From Planctomycetota bacterium (lineage in GTDB: Bacteria > Planctomycetota > Phycisphaerae > Phycisphaerales > Phycisphaeraceae), in NCBI GenBank assembly GCA_029267795.1, contig JAJUHR010000068.1, positions 1-8,117 of the forward strand: a stretch of DNA of 8,117 nt, given 5' to 3'. Both the position numbers and the translations under genes were made by a program. Each line of letters opens with the position of its first letter. The first letter of the stretch is position 1. The notes beneath the pieces were generated by a model that was not told where the DNA came from, searched no databases, and saw only the letters and a program-made list of their open reading frames with translations. Below are positions 1 through 5,727 of the stretch, in pieces.

Positions 1-1518
1 GAGGAGCTGTTCGAGCTGATCCTGAAGTTTGCCGGGTACGGGTTCAACAAGAGCCACTCGACGGGGTACGCGATCATCGCGTACCAGACGGCGTACCTGA
101 AGACGTACTTCCCGGTGCAGTACATGGCGGCGGTGCTGACGTACGAATCGGTCAGCACGGACAAGGTGGTGGAGTATCTGGAGGAATGCCGGCGGGTGCG
201 GTACCCGGACGGCCACCGGGGGATCGACGTGCGGCCGCCGGATATTAACGAGTCGCAGGTGGAGTTCGCGGTGCGGTTCGAAAAGGGCGAGCCGCGGGAC
301 GCGAACCACGGGCACATCCGGTTCGGGCTCAGCGCGGTGAAGGGGGTGGGGGACAAGGCGATCCGGGCGATCATCGAGGCGCGGGAGCAGGGCGCGGCGT
401 TTCAGAGCCTGCACGATTTCTGCGAACGAATCCCGCTGGGCACGGTGAACCGGGCGACGATCGAGGCGCTGATCAAGTGTGGGGCGTTCGACTCGTTGCA
501 CGGGGCGGACAAGCGCGCGGCGCTGATGGAAGCGCTGGACGGCGCGGTCCAGGCAGGGCAGCAGGCGGCGAGCGACCGCGAGTCGGGCCAGATGAGTTTT
601 TTCGAGACGTTCGAGGCCGTGGGCGAGTCGAAAGCGGTGCGTGCTTCGGGCCCGGCGATGGTGGCGCTGCCGAACGTGGCGTCTTGGAGCCTCGGCGAGA
701 AGCTGGCACACGAGAAGAGCGTGCTGGGGTTTTACGCCTCAAGCCACCCCTTGGAGCAGCACCAAGCGGTGTTGTCGCGGTTCGGGAACGTGGTGGCGGC
801 GGACGCACGGCTGTTGGACGAGGGCGTGCCGGTGGTGCTGGGGGGGATGTTGACGCGGGTGCGGGCGTTGCTGGTGCGCAACGGGCGCAGCAAGGGGCAG
901 AAGATGGCGATGGTGACGCTGGAGGACTCCACCGGGGCGATCGATGGCGTGGTGTTTTCGGATACGTACGCGATGTCGTCGCGATTGTTGGAGGCAGACC
1001 GCATCGTGATGCTGCGAGGGACGATCGATCGGCGGCGGGGAGAGGCGAGCGTGATCGTGCAGGAGGTGATCCCGATCGAAGAGGCGCCCCAGCGGCTGAC
1101 GGCGTCGGTGTGGGTGGTGCTTCGAAGGGAAGAGGGAGGTGGCCCGGGCGATCCGAGGAACGGTCTGTCGATTGAGTTGATCGCCGAGGAATTGGCCAAG
1201 TTAAAAAGCCTGCTGAAGCAAGCCTCGCGGCATCAGGGGGCAGCGGCGGTGCCAGTATTTATCGAAATCCATGAGGGTGGCTATGTGGCGCATCTGCGGC
1301 TAGAGGGGCTGCGTGTCGTGGTGGATGCCGACCTGCCGGAGCACGTGGGCACGGTGCTGAGGCGGCCGGGGTGTTGCGAGCTGGTCGGGCCGGCGAAAGT
1401 CAGGGTGCCACAGCGAACGGCGGGCGAGAGCCGGCCGGAGCAGGAAGCCTTGTGGTCGAGAGGCCGGTTGGAACGTTCGGAGGAAGAGCTGGCGGCGGTG
1501 GGGGATGTGGAAGAATAA
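1..1518 (+). CDS. dnaE: DNA polymerase III subunit alpha, C-terminal part (5' end outside window)
   Basis: This is the catalytic alpha subunit of the replicative DNA polymerase III holoenzyme, cut by the left edge. The reading frame is open from base 1, so 505 C-terminal residues are visible; the PHP domain and catalytic aspartates lie outside. The fragment opens with the highly conserved FAGYGFNKSHS block (residues 10-20) and continues with AYQTAYLK. It then shows PPDIN (79-83), a helix-hairpin-helix-like VKGVGDKA (from 113) and an OB-fold region (about 276-323). QMSFF at 197-201 sits where E. coli DnaE carries its internal beta-clamp-binding motif (QADMF), so it is a likely clamp contact. 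The C-terminal tail after about residue 360 is less conserved and ends in an acidic stretch. No frameshift is seen. The nearest downstream gene is on the other strand, so dnaE ends its transcription unit here. Identity is very secure; whether the genome has further DnaE or PolC copies cannot be judged. Confidence 0.97.
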   Translation, partial: EELFELILKFAGYGFNKSHSTGYAIIAYQTAYLKTYFPVQYMAAVLTYESVSTDKVVEYLEECRRVRYPDGHRGIDVRPPDINESQVEFAVRFEKGEPRDANHGHIRFGLSAVKGVGDKAIRAIIEAREQGAAFQSLHDFCERIPLGTVNRATIEALIKCGAFDSLHGADKRAALMEALDGAVQAGQQAASDRESGQMSFFETFEAVGESKAVRASGPAMVALPNVASWSLGEKLAHEKSVLGFYASSHPLEQHQAVLSRFGNVVAADARLLDEGVPVVLGGMLTRVRALLVRNGRSKGQKMAMVTLEDSTGAIDGVVFSDTYAMSSRLLEADRIVMLRGTIDRRRGEASVIVQEVIPIEEAPQRLTASVWVVLRREEGGGPGDPRNGLSIELIAEELAKLKSLLKQASRHQGAAAVPVFIEIHEGGYVAHLRLEGLRVVVDADLPEHVGTVLRRPGCCELVGPAKVRVPQRTAGESRPEQEALWSRGRLERSEEELAAVGDVEE

Positions 1519-1560
1519 GCCCGAGGGGAATTTGCGTGAGGAATTTGTATACTGTGGGGA

Positions 1561-1662
1561 ATGATCCGGGGGCGAGGTCAGGACGAAGTTGAAAATCGCC
1601 TGGGCGCAGGGGAGGTCGAACCCAAGCGTGCATCTCGCCTCAGCGGAGAGGGGTTCTTGTAA
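1561..1662 (+). CDS. Possible 33-residue leaderless small ORF
   Basis: In the gap after dnaE an ATG opens 33 codons ending in TAA. A TATACT -10-like hexamer (1548-1553) ends seven bases before the ATG, so a transcript from it would begin at or next to the start codon, as in leaderless mRNAs. The peptide is highly charged (Arg, Glu and Gly rich) with no hydrophobic segment and no family I recognise. There is no properly spaced Shine-Dalgarno sequence; GGGGA lies almost against the ATG. No good -35 box was found. An ORF this short can easily arise by chance, so this is a candidate only. Confidence 0.15.
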   Translation: MIRGRGQDEVENRLGAGEVEPKRASRLSGEGFL

Positions 1663-1704
1663 AGGTTATATGTGGAAGGGCCGAGGGCCAACCCGAAGCG
1701 GCGT

Positions 1705-1914
1705 TCAGTGGTCCTCTTGGACTTCGACGACGTTCTTTCGGCTTGCGTCGTAAACGTAGCACTTGCCCGGTTCTTCGTTGGCGCGGGCGAGCTTGTGGGA
1801 GCCGTCGCAGAAAGGCAGGTTCTGGCTTAGGCCACACATACAGATCCAGACGCTTTTGGTTTGAGGGGGTACTTCCTTCGGGCCGGTGGCGTCGTGGCGG
1901 ATCAGGCGTGCCAT
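1705..1914 (-). CDS. CDGSH iron-sulfur domain protein
   Basis: This small soluble protein of 69 residues has a single CDGSH domain. The signature C-x-C-x2-S-x3-P-x-C-D-G-S-H is complete: Cys25, Cys27, Cys36 and His40 are the expected three-Cys one-His ligands of a redox-active [2Fe-2S] cluster. It has no membrane anchor, unlike mitochondrial mitoNEET, and matches the size of bacterial single-domain members. The physiological role of these bacterial proteins is poorly defined; electron transfer or iron-sulfur handling is usually proposed. The ATG at 1912-1914 (as CAT on the plus strand) is preceded by AGGAG (1923-1927) at eight bases, which supports this start. It lies 126 bp downstream of the NDUFA9-like gene on the same strand. 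That gap holds a candidate promoter and a rut-like block, so independent expression is plausible. Codons end mostly in C (by hand count about 39 of 69, against about 13 in G), unlike the plus-strand genes. Confidence 0.93.
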   Translation of the reverse strand: MARLIRHDATGPKEVPPQTKSVWICMCGLSQNLPFCDGSHKLARANEEPGKCYVYDASRKNVVEVQEDH

Positions 1915-1970
1915 GTGGGTGGCTCCTCAAAACGGGGTACTTTGAAAGGCTTACTTTGCCGCGTCGGCGA

Positions 1971-1999
1971 ATCATTGATGAAAACGATTAGGGGATCAA
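1971..1999 (-). promoter_or_regulatory. Candidate promoter for the CDGSH gene
   Basis: Read on the minus strand, TTGATC (1994-1999) is followed after a 17-bp spacer by AATGAT (1971-1976). Each box matches four of six bases of the sigma-70-type consensus, and the spacing is ideal. It would give a leader of roughly 50 bases before the CDGSH start. This is a pattern match only; in this GC-rich window a relatively AT-rich patch between genes adds some support. Confidence 0.3.
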
Positions 2000-2040
2000 G
2001 CGGGGGTCACGGGATGGGAGCTTGCGGGGGCTTGCCGGGG
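1991..2040 (-). terminator. C-rich rut-like block after the NDUFA9-like gene (possible Rho-dependent terminator)
   Basis: The 50 bases directly after the TAG of the NDUFA9-like gene are strikingly C-rich on the transcribed RNA. By hand count there are 28 C and 9 G, arranged as six C-runs of three or more. C-rich, G-poor RNA just past a stop codon is the usual character of a Rho utilisation site. No hairpin with a U-tract is present, so intrinsic termination is unlikely. The plus strand of the same block has six G-runs with gaps of 7, 4, 2, 7 and 6 bases and so also fits a G-quadruplex motif. Assigning Rho-dependent termination is an inference. Confidence 0.35.
2016..2035. repeat. Tandem 10-bp repeat, two copies
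   Basis: Two adjacent 10-bp units, GGGAGCTTGC (2016-2025) and GGGGGCTTGC (2026-2035), differ at one base. They lie inside the G-run block between the two minus-strand genes. Whether they are a protein-binding site or a slippage product cannot be told from one sequence. Confidence 0.5.
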
Positions 2041-2970
2041 CTAAACCCGGGGGGCGTATCCGGCCAAGGTGGGTTCGAACGGGGCCAGCTGGAAGCCGAA
2101 GTCCTCCTGAGCTTTGGTGATCTGGCAAGTGGAATCTTCCTGGCTCATGACCACCTGGTCGCGGTTGAAGGGGGCCAGGGGCAAGCCGGCGACGAGCTTG
2201 GCAAGCCAAACCGGGATCGCCCGGGGTTTGCGCCCGCGTTTCGCAGCGGGGAAATGGCGCTGGCAGGTGAGGTAGAGCTCGGGCCACGTGTAGACATCGG
2301 GGCCGCCGAGGGGATAGGTTTCATTCACGGCGCGGGGGTTCGTCAGTGCTTCGACCAAGCACCGGGCGACGTCTTTGACCCAGACCGGCTGGAGCTTGCC
2401 CGCGCCGCCGCGGCCGAAAAGACCGGCGCCAAAGTAAGGCATGAACGGCGGGAGGGGGTTGCAGCAAAACCCCTTGACCATTTTTATGAATTCTCCATCC
2501 TCGCCGTGGATGATCGACGGGCGGAAGATGGTGAAGGGGATGCTGCTGCGGCGCACGGCTTCTTCGGCCTGCCACTTGGTGGCGTGGTAGCGGCTGACGG
2601 CGTTGGGGCGTGTGCCCAGGGCGGACATCTGAACCCAGCGTTGGACGGCGGTGCCCTTGGCAGCGGCGAGCAGGCGCCGGGTGCCTTCGGCGTGGATCCG
2701 TTCGAACGTCTGCCCCAGCCGGGGGATTTCCCTGATGATGCCGACCAGATGGATGACGGCGTCGGCGTCCCGGACCAACTCAGAAAGGGCGGAGTCGTGG
2801 AAGAGGTCGCCTTGCACGGGGCGGACCCTGGCGTCGGTGACCGGGAGCCGGGACGGGTCGCGTGCCAGGACGCGGACGCGGTGGCCGGCGAGCATGAGTT
2901 GCACCAGGGTGTGGCGACCTACAAAGCCGGTGGCGCCGGTCAGCGCTACACAGAGCGAAGGTTGAGTCAC
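2041..2970 (-). CDS. NDUFA9-like NAD(P)-binding atypical short-chain dehydrogenase
   Basis: This 309-residue Rossmann-fold protein belongs to the extended/atypical SDR group related to the NDUFA9 (39 kDa) accessory subunit of mitochondrial complex I. The dinucleotide-binding loop TGATGFVG is at residues 11-18, with a short first strand before it. Ser116 (in QMSALG) and the YxxxK pair Tyr128/Lys132 (YHATK) form a complete SDR active-site set, and FRPSIIHG follows the usual pattern after it. Eukaryotic NDUFA9 is a structural subunit that binds NADPH; what the bacterial relatives reduce, if anything, is not settled. The start is GTG (CAC at 2968-2970). The Shine-Dalgarno there is weak (GGGAAA about eight bases upstream), yet the glycine-rich loop lies so close to the N-terminus that a start much further in is ruled out. 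The gene is divergent from hemC with a 91-bp gap. Its codons end preferentially in C, opposite to the G-ending plus-strand genes. Confidence 0.9.
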   Translation of the reverse strand: MTQPSLCVALTGATGFVGRHTLVQLMLAGHRVRVLARDPSRLPVTDARVRPVQGDLFHDSALSELVRDADAVIHLVGIIREIPRLGQTFERIHAEGTRRLLAAAKGTAVQRWVQMSALGTRPNAVSRYHATKWQAEEAVRRSSIPFTIFRPSIIHGEDGEFIKMVKGFCCNPLPPFMPYFGAGLFGRGGAGKLQPVWVKDVARCLVEALTNPRAVNETYPLGGPDVYTWPELYLTCQRHFPAAKRGRKPRAIPVWLAKLVAGLPLAPFNRDQVVMSQEDSTCQITKAQEDFGFQLAPFEPTLAGYAPRV

Positions 2971-3008
2971 AGCAAGGGTTTCCCGCGAAAAACCGTGGCA
3001 GGACCGGA

Positions 3009-3037
3009 CTTTCAGCAGTGAATTGAGCGGTTATAGT
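3009..3037 (+). promoter_or_regulatory. Candidate promoter for hemC
   Basis: TATAGT (3032-3037) is a good -10 box (five of six). A poor -35 (CTTTCA, 3009-3014) lies 17 bp upstream. Transcription would start near 3044, leaving a leader of about 18 bases that contains the hemC ribosome binding site. The -10 overlaps the minus-strand -10 candidate almost completely. Confidence 0.35.
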
Positions 3038-3061
3038 AATGGTTAACTTACGAGGATTCAA
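3033..3061 (-). promoter_or_regulatory. Candidate promoter for the NDUFA9-like gene
   Basis: On the minus strand TTGAAT (3056-3061) and TACTAT (3033-3038) are separated by exactly 17 bp, with four of six consensus matches each. The -35 box abuts the hemC start codon and the -10 box overlaps the hemC candidate -10, so the two promoters would compete. Pattern match only. Confidence 0.35.
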
Positions 3062-4027
3062 TTGCGTAGAAGTCGCCGACCTATAGTGATCGCTTCTCGT
3101 CGGAGTATGCTGGCGCGTGCACAAGCGGAGTGGGTGGGGCAGGCGTTATCGCGCCTGCACCCGGCGTTGGCGGTGGAATACCGGTGGATCGAGTCGGAAG
3201 GGGATCAGCGCACCGAGGGGCCCCTGGCGGACGTGGGGGGTAAGGGCTTGTTTACCGGGGCGATCGAGCAGGCGGTGCTCGATGGCAAGGCCGACTTGGC
3301 GGTTCACAGCCTCAAGGACTTGCCGGCCGGTGCCATGACCGGGGGGTTGGTGATTGCAGCGGTGCCCGGGCGGGCCGAAGTCTGGGATTGCCTCGTGGGG
3401 GTTGGTGTGACGAGCATCGAGGGTCTGCCGCAGGGCGCCACGGTGGGTACCGGCAGCCCGCGGCGGGCGGCCCAATTAAGGCATTTGAGGCCGGACCTGC
3501 GGATCGTCCCGCTGCGAGGCAACATCGAGACACGCGTGCGTAAGGTCGTCACTGAGCGGCAGTTCGCGGCGACGCTGCTGGCGGCGGCGGGCTTGCAGCG
3601 GGCGGGGTTGGCTGAGCACACTGGGCATCCGATCGACCCGTCGGTGATCCTGCCGGCAGCGGGGCAAGGGGCGCTAGCGATCCAGTGCCGCACCGACGAC
3701 CACGTGACGCTGACTCGCTGTCTGCCGCTGAACGATTCGGCGGCTTCGGCGGCGGTGAACGCGGAGCGGCAAGTCGTGGCGGCGTTGGAGGGAGATTGTC
3801 ACGCGGCGATGGCGGTACTGGCTGAGCCGGTGGAGGAGGGGTCGTCGATCGGGCTGCGGTTGCGGGCCCGGGTGCTTTCGACGGATGGGCAAGAGTGCAT
3901 CGAGGTCGATCAGCGCGCCCCGATCAAGCAGGTAGGCCGGCTGGTGCAGCACGTCATCGAGCAGATGCAGCAGCGGGGCGCCAAAGCGATTCTTGCCGGC
4001 CGAAGCCCGCAGCGGGCCGGCGCGTAA
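3062..4027 (+). CDS. hemC: Hydroxymethylbilane synthase (porphobilinogen deaminase)
   Basis: This enzyme polymerises four porphobilinogen molecules into hydroxymethylbilane in the cytoplasm, the step before uroporphyrinogen III in heme and tetrapyrrole synthesis. The 321 residues match the family length (about 310). Cys246, in LEGDCHAAM, corresponds to the cysteine that carries the dipyrromethane cofactor. Asp86 in HSLKDLP corresponds to the catalytic aspartate (E. coli Asp84). Substrate-binding arginines are present in IASRRS near the N-terminus, in GTGSPRR and in RGNIETRVRK. PAAGQGALAIQC is the conserved domain-2 block. The start chosen is TTG at 3062, because CGAGGA (3051-3056) sits five bases before it and the family N-terminal strand follows at once. 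A GTG at 3086 would delete residues before the IASRRS strand and has no better ribosome site. It is a single gene here, with no other hem gene adjacent, and is divergent from the NDUFA9-like gene. Identity is secure. Confidence 0.97.
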   Translation: MRRSRRPIVIASRRSMLARAQAEWVGQALSRLHPALAVEYRWIESEGDQRTEGPLADVGGKGLFTGAIEQAVLDGKADLAVHSLKDLPAGAMTGGLVIAAVPGRAEVWDCLVGVGVTSIEGLPQGATVGTGSPRRAAQLRHLRPDLRIVPLRGNIETRVRKVVTERQFAATLLAAAGLQRAGLAEHTGHPIDPSVILPAAGQGALAIQCRTDDHVTLTRCLPLNDSAASAAVNAERQVVAALEGDCHAAMAVLAEPVEEGSSIGLRLRARVLSTDGQECIEVDQRAPIKQVGRLVQHVIEQMQQRGAKAILAGRSPQRAGA

Positions 4028-4094
4028 ATACCTTCACCTTTCCCGTGCTTAAAGCGTTTTTCGTTTGAGTCATAGAGTGCTGGAGCTTCGGGTG

Positions 4095-4123
4095 GCTGTG
4101 GTGGAGCGGAGCGACACCACGGC
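4095..4123. other. Hairpin 1 of a twin-hairpin element
   Basis: GCTGTGGTG (4095-4103) pairs with CACCACGGC (4115-4123) over nine base pairs with one G-U wobble, closing an 11-base loop. It is followed by AAAAA, so it is not a plus-strand intrinsic terminator. Together with the next hairpin it forms a compact structured unit that may be a dispersed repeat; that idea rests on appearance alone. Confidence 0.55.
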
Positions 4124-4128
4124 AAAAA

Positions 4129-4155
4129 CCGGCGCATCGCTGCGCAGGGCCCCGG
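4129..4155. other. Hairpin 2 of a twin-hairpin element
   Basis: GCGCA (4132-4136) and TGCGC (4141-4145) form a perfect five-base stem around a TCGC tetraloop. CCG (4129-4131) can pair with CGG (4153-4155) outside a bulge, lengthening the structure. It stands six bases after hairpin 1. Confidence 0.5.
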
Positions 4156-4242
4156 CTTCGCCATTTCCACGCCCGCGTACCCCCCAGAGGAAAGACTCCG
4201 GTGTCGGCACAAGCGCGTCCGTCTAGCCCCCCAGCTACAGTT

Positions 4243-4251
4243 TGGTATACT
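4243..4251 (+). promoter_or_regulatory. Extended -10 promoter, likely driving the tpiA cluster
   Basis: TGGTATACT combines the TGn extension with a five-of-six -10 hexamer (TATACT, 4246-4251). No good -35 is present at 16-18 bp, which is usual for extended -10 promoters. A start near 4258 would give a leader of about 110 bases before tpiA. It is the best promoter match found in the gap before the tpiA-secG-yicC-kinase run. It is a pattern match and has not been tested. Confidence 0.45.
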
Positions 4252-4369
4252 GACATGCTTGTTACCCCGGTATGCAGGACGAGTTGTAGCTTCTCCGCGG
4301 CGGTGGGGTTATTGAAAGGGTTTGGGAAGAGTTTGACTAAAGTTGGGCACTTGGTTCGAGACAACCACG

Positions 4370-5176
4370 ATGAAGAACAGACGGCCATTTGTAGGGGGCA
4401 ACTGGAAGATGAACCTGCACCGTGCGGAGGCGGTAGCGCTGGCGCGTGAGCTGGTGCAGGGGTTTGATGACTTGGAGAAAGTGGACGTAGCGGTGTTCCC
4501 GGCATTCCCGTACCTGGTGCCTGTGGGGGAGGTGCTCGGCTGCGGTGGGGGCAAGCGGATCAAGCTGGGAGCCCAGGATTTTTACGACCAGCCGAACGGC
4601 GCCTGTACGGGCGAGGTGAGCCTGTCGATGCTTCGAGACGTGGGCGTGGAGGTGGTGCTGGTGGGCCACAGCGAGAGGCGGCACGTGATCGGGGAGCGGG
4701 ACGAGCTGATCAACCGTAAGGTCAGGGCGGCTTTGCAGGCGGGGATGGAGGTCGTCCTGTGCGTAGGCGAAAAGATCGAACAGCGCGAGCTGGGGCAAAC
4801 AGACGCGGTCAATGCGGCTCAGGTTTATTACGGGTTGGCGGGAGTCGCGGGGGAGCAGGTGTCCCGGGTGACGATCGCCTACGAGCCGGTGTGGGCGATC
4901 GGGACCGGTAAGACGGCGACCCCCTGGGATGCGCAGGCGGCCCATGCGGCGATCCGGCGGGCGCTGGCGGGGATGTTCGGGCAGGCGGTGGCGGGGCAGG
5001 TGCGGATCCAATACGGCGGGTCGGTCAAGGCGGACAATGCCGCGGCGCTGTTCAACCAGCCCGACGTGGATGGTGGATTGATCGGGGGGGCTTCGCTCAA
5101 GTCGAGCGAGTTTTTGGCTATCCTGGCGGCGGCGGCGAAGACGCTGACCAGGGCGACGTTGGCGGCATCGGCTTAG
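4370..5176 (+). CDS. tpiA: Triosephosphate isomerase
   Basis: TpiA interconverts dihydroxyacetone phosphate and glyceraldehyde 3-phosphate in glycolysis and gluconeogenesis as a cytoplasmic (beta/alpha)8 barrel dimer. All catalytic residues are present: Asn11 and Lys13 in GGNWKMN, His100 in VGHSERR, and Glu172 in AYEPVWAIGTGKTA, which also includes flexible loop 6. The phosphate-binding blocks IQYGGSVK and GGLIGGASL close the barrel. The 268 residues compare with about 250 in the family, the excess being an Ala-rich C-terminal tail. The ATG at 4370 is chosen because the family begins just before the NWKMN strand; its Shine-Dalgarno is weak (GAGA about nine bases upstream). An in-frame TTG at 4343 would add nine residues and is less likely. 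The gene opens a four-gene plus-strand run, with 32 bp to secG. The tpiA-secG pairing is known in several bacterial groups. Confidence 0.97.
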   Translation: MKNRRPFVGGNWKMNLHRAEAVALARELVQGFDDLEKVDVAVFPAFPYLVPVGEVLGCGGGKRIKLGAQDFYDQPNGACTGEVSLSMLRDVGVEVVLVGHSERRHVIGERDELINRKVRAALQAGMEVVLCVGEKIEQRELGQTDAVNAAQVYYGLAGVAGEQVSRVTIAYEPVWAIGTGKTATPWDAQAAHAAIRRALAGMFGQAVAGQVRIQYGGSVKADNAAALFNQPDVDGGLIGGASLKSSEFLAILAAAAKTLTRATLAASA

Positions 5177-5208
5177 CGTCGACGCTGCCGGCGGTGAAAG
5201 GTGTTGGC

Positions 5209-5727
5209 ATGGCGATCCTGGGTATGTGGTACGTGACGCTGCTGGCGGCGCTGTTCGTGCTGGTGTGTCTGTTTTTGATGCTGGTGATCCTGATTCAGAA
5301 GCCGCGCGGGGATGGGCTGGCGGGCGCGTTCGGAGGGGCTGGGGGCAGTGCCCAGGCGGCCTTCGGCGCCAAGACGGGCGATGTGCTGACGTGGTTCACG
5401 GTGGTGTGCTTCGCGGCGTTTTTGATCTTGGCGATGGGGTTGACCTGGACCCTCAAGCCCGAGGTGGGGGAGGGGTTGCCGGTGCTTGAGCCCGTCGGGG
5501 GGGATGAGCCGCCCGCGAGTGCCCCGCCGGCTCCGGACTTGACGCAGGGTCCGGGGGAAAGCGAGTCGACCCCAGCAGGGGCGGCGGCTGGGGCGGGAGG
5601 TGAGCGGGTGGGGGTGGATTCGAAAGGGGCGTCGCTGGAGGGGCCTGTGGCGCCTGAGGATGCGGCGCAGCAGCAGGAGGCGGACCTGACGCCGAAGGCC
5701 GCACCGATCCCGGAGGGCCAGCCTTGA
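5209..5727 (+). CDS. secG: Protein translocase subunit SecG with extended C-terminal tail
   Basis: SecG is the small accessory subunit of the SecYEG protein-conducting channel in the inner membrane. Two membrane segments are visible (about residues 7-29 and 58-80). Between them lies the conserved loop ILIQKPRGDGLAGAFGG followed by SAQAAFGAKTGD, which is diagnostic of the family. The 172 residues are long compared with E. coli SecG (110). The excess is a low-complexity tail from about residue 84, rich in Pro, Ala, Gly and Glu with almost no hydrophobic clusters; given SecG topology it would probably face the periplasm. The ATG at 5209 is preceded by AAAGG (5197-5201) at seven bases. A GTG at 5194 is in frame but lacks a ribosome site. 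The gene follows tpiA closely, and its stop codon overlaps the yicC start. The tail is encoded by DNA very rich in G-runs, which fits the strand composition of the whole window. Confidence 0.93.
   Translation: MAILGMWYVTLLAALFVLVCLFLMLVILIQKPRGDGLAGAFGGAGGSAQAAFGAKTGDVLTWFTVVCFAAFLILAMGLTWTLKPEVGEGLPVLEPVGGDEPPASAPPAPDLTQGPGESESTPAGAAAGAGGERVGVDSKGASLEGPVAPEDAAQQQEADLTPKAAPIPEGQP

Larger units (their letters stand above)
4028..4369. other. 342-bp intergenic region between hemC and tpiA
   Basis: No convincing gene lies here. It begins with a pyrimidine-rich, relatively AT-rich stretch (about 4028-4075) and holds two adjacent hairpins (4095-4123 and 4129-4155). A GC-rich unstructured segment and an extended -10 promoter (4243-4251) follow, then a leader of about 110 bases up to tpiA. 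No classic intrinsic terminator for hemC was found: neither hairpin is followed by a T-tract on the plus strand. Open frames on both strands run through this region, but none shows a good start site or family resemblance. Confidence 0.7.

Noticed and set aside
1573..1600. AGGTCAGGA followed by GAAG, faintly like the SRP RNA core
   Set aside because: The essential GGAAGGAAGCAGC asymmetric-loop sequence is missing and no long flanking helix closes around it.
1608..1630. GGTCGAACCC resembling a tRNA T-arm
   Set aside because: The loop and stem lengths are wrong and no anticodon arm or acceptor stem can be built around it.
1638..1665. Imperfect hairpin followed by a T-containing tail as a dnaE terminator
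   Set aside because: The stem is short with a bulge and the tail lacks a real T-run.
1861..3021. A 386-codon plus-strand open frame opposite the NDUFA9-like gene
   Set aside because: It is the antisense shadow of a gene with a full SDR motif set. Its translation is Gly/Ala/Asp-rich with no family resemblance, as expected in GC-rich DNA.
4332..4360. TTGACT as a -35 box for a second tpiA promoter
   Set aside because: The -35 is good, but the sequence 17 bp downstream (TCGAGA) is not a credible -10 box.
3954..4505. A 183-codon minus-strand open frame over the hemC-tpiA gap
   Set aside because: It overlaps both flanking genes and runs through the hairpins; composition is low-complexity and no ribosome site or motif supports it.
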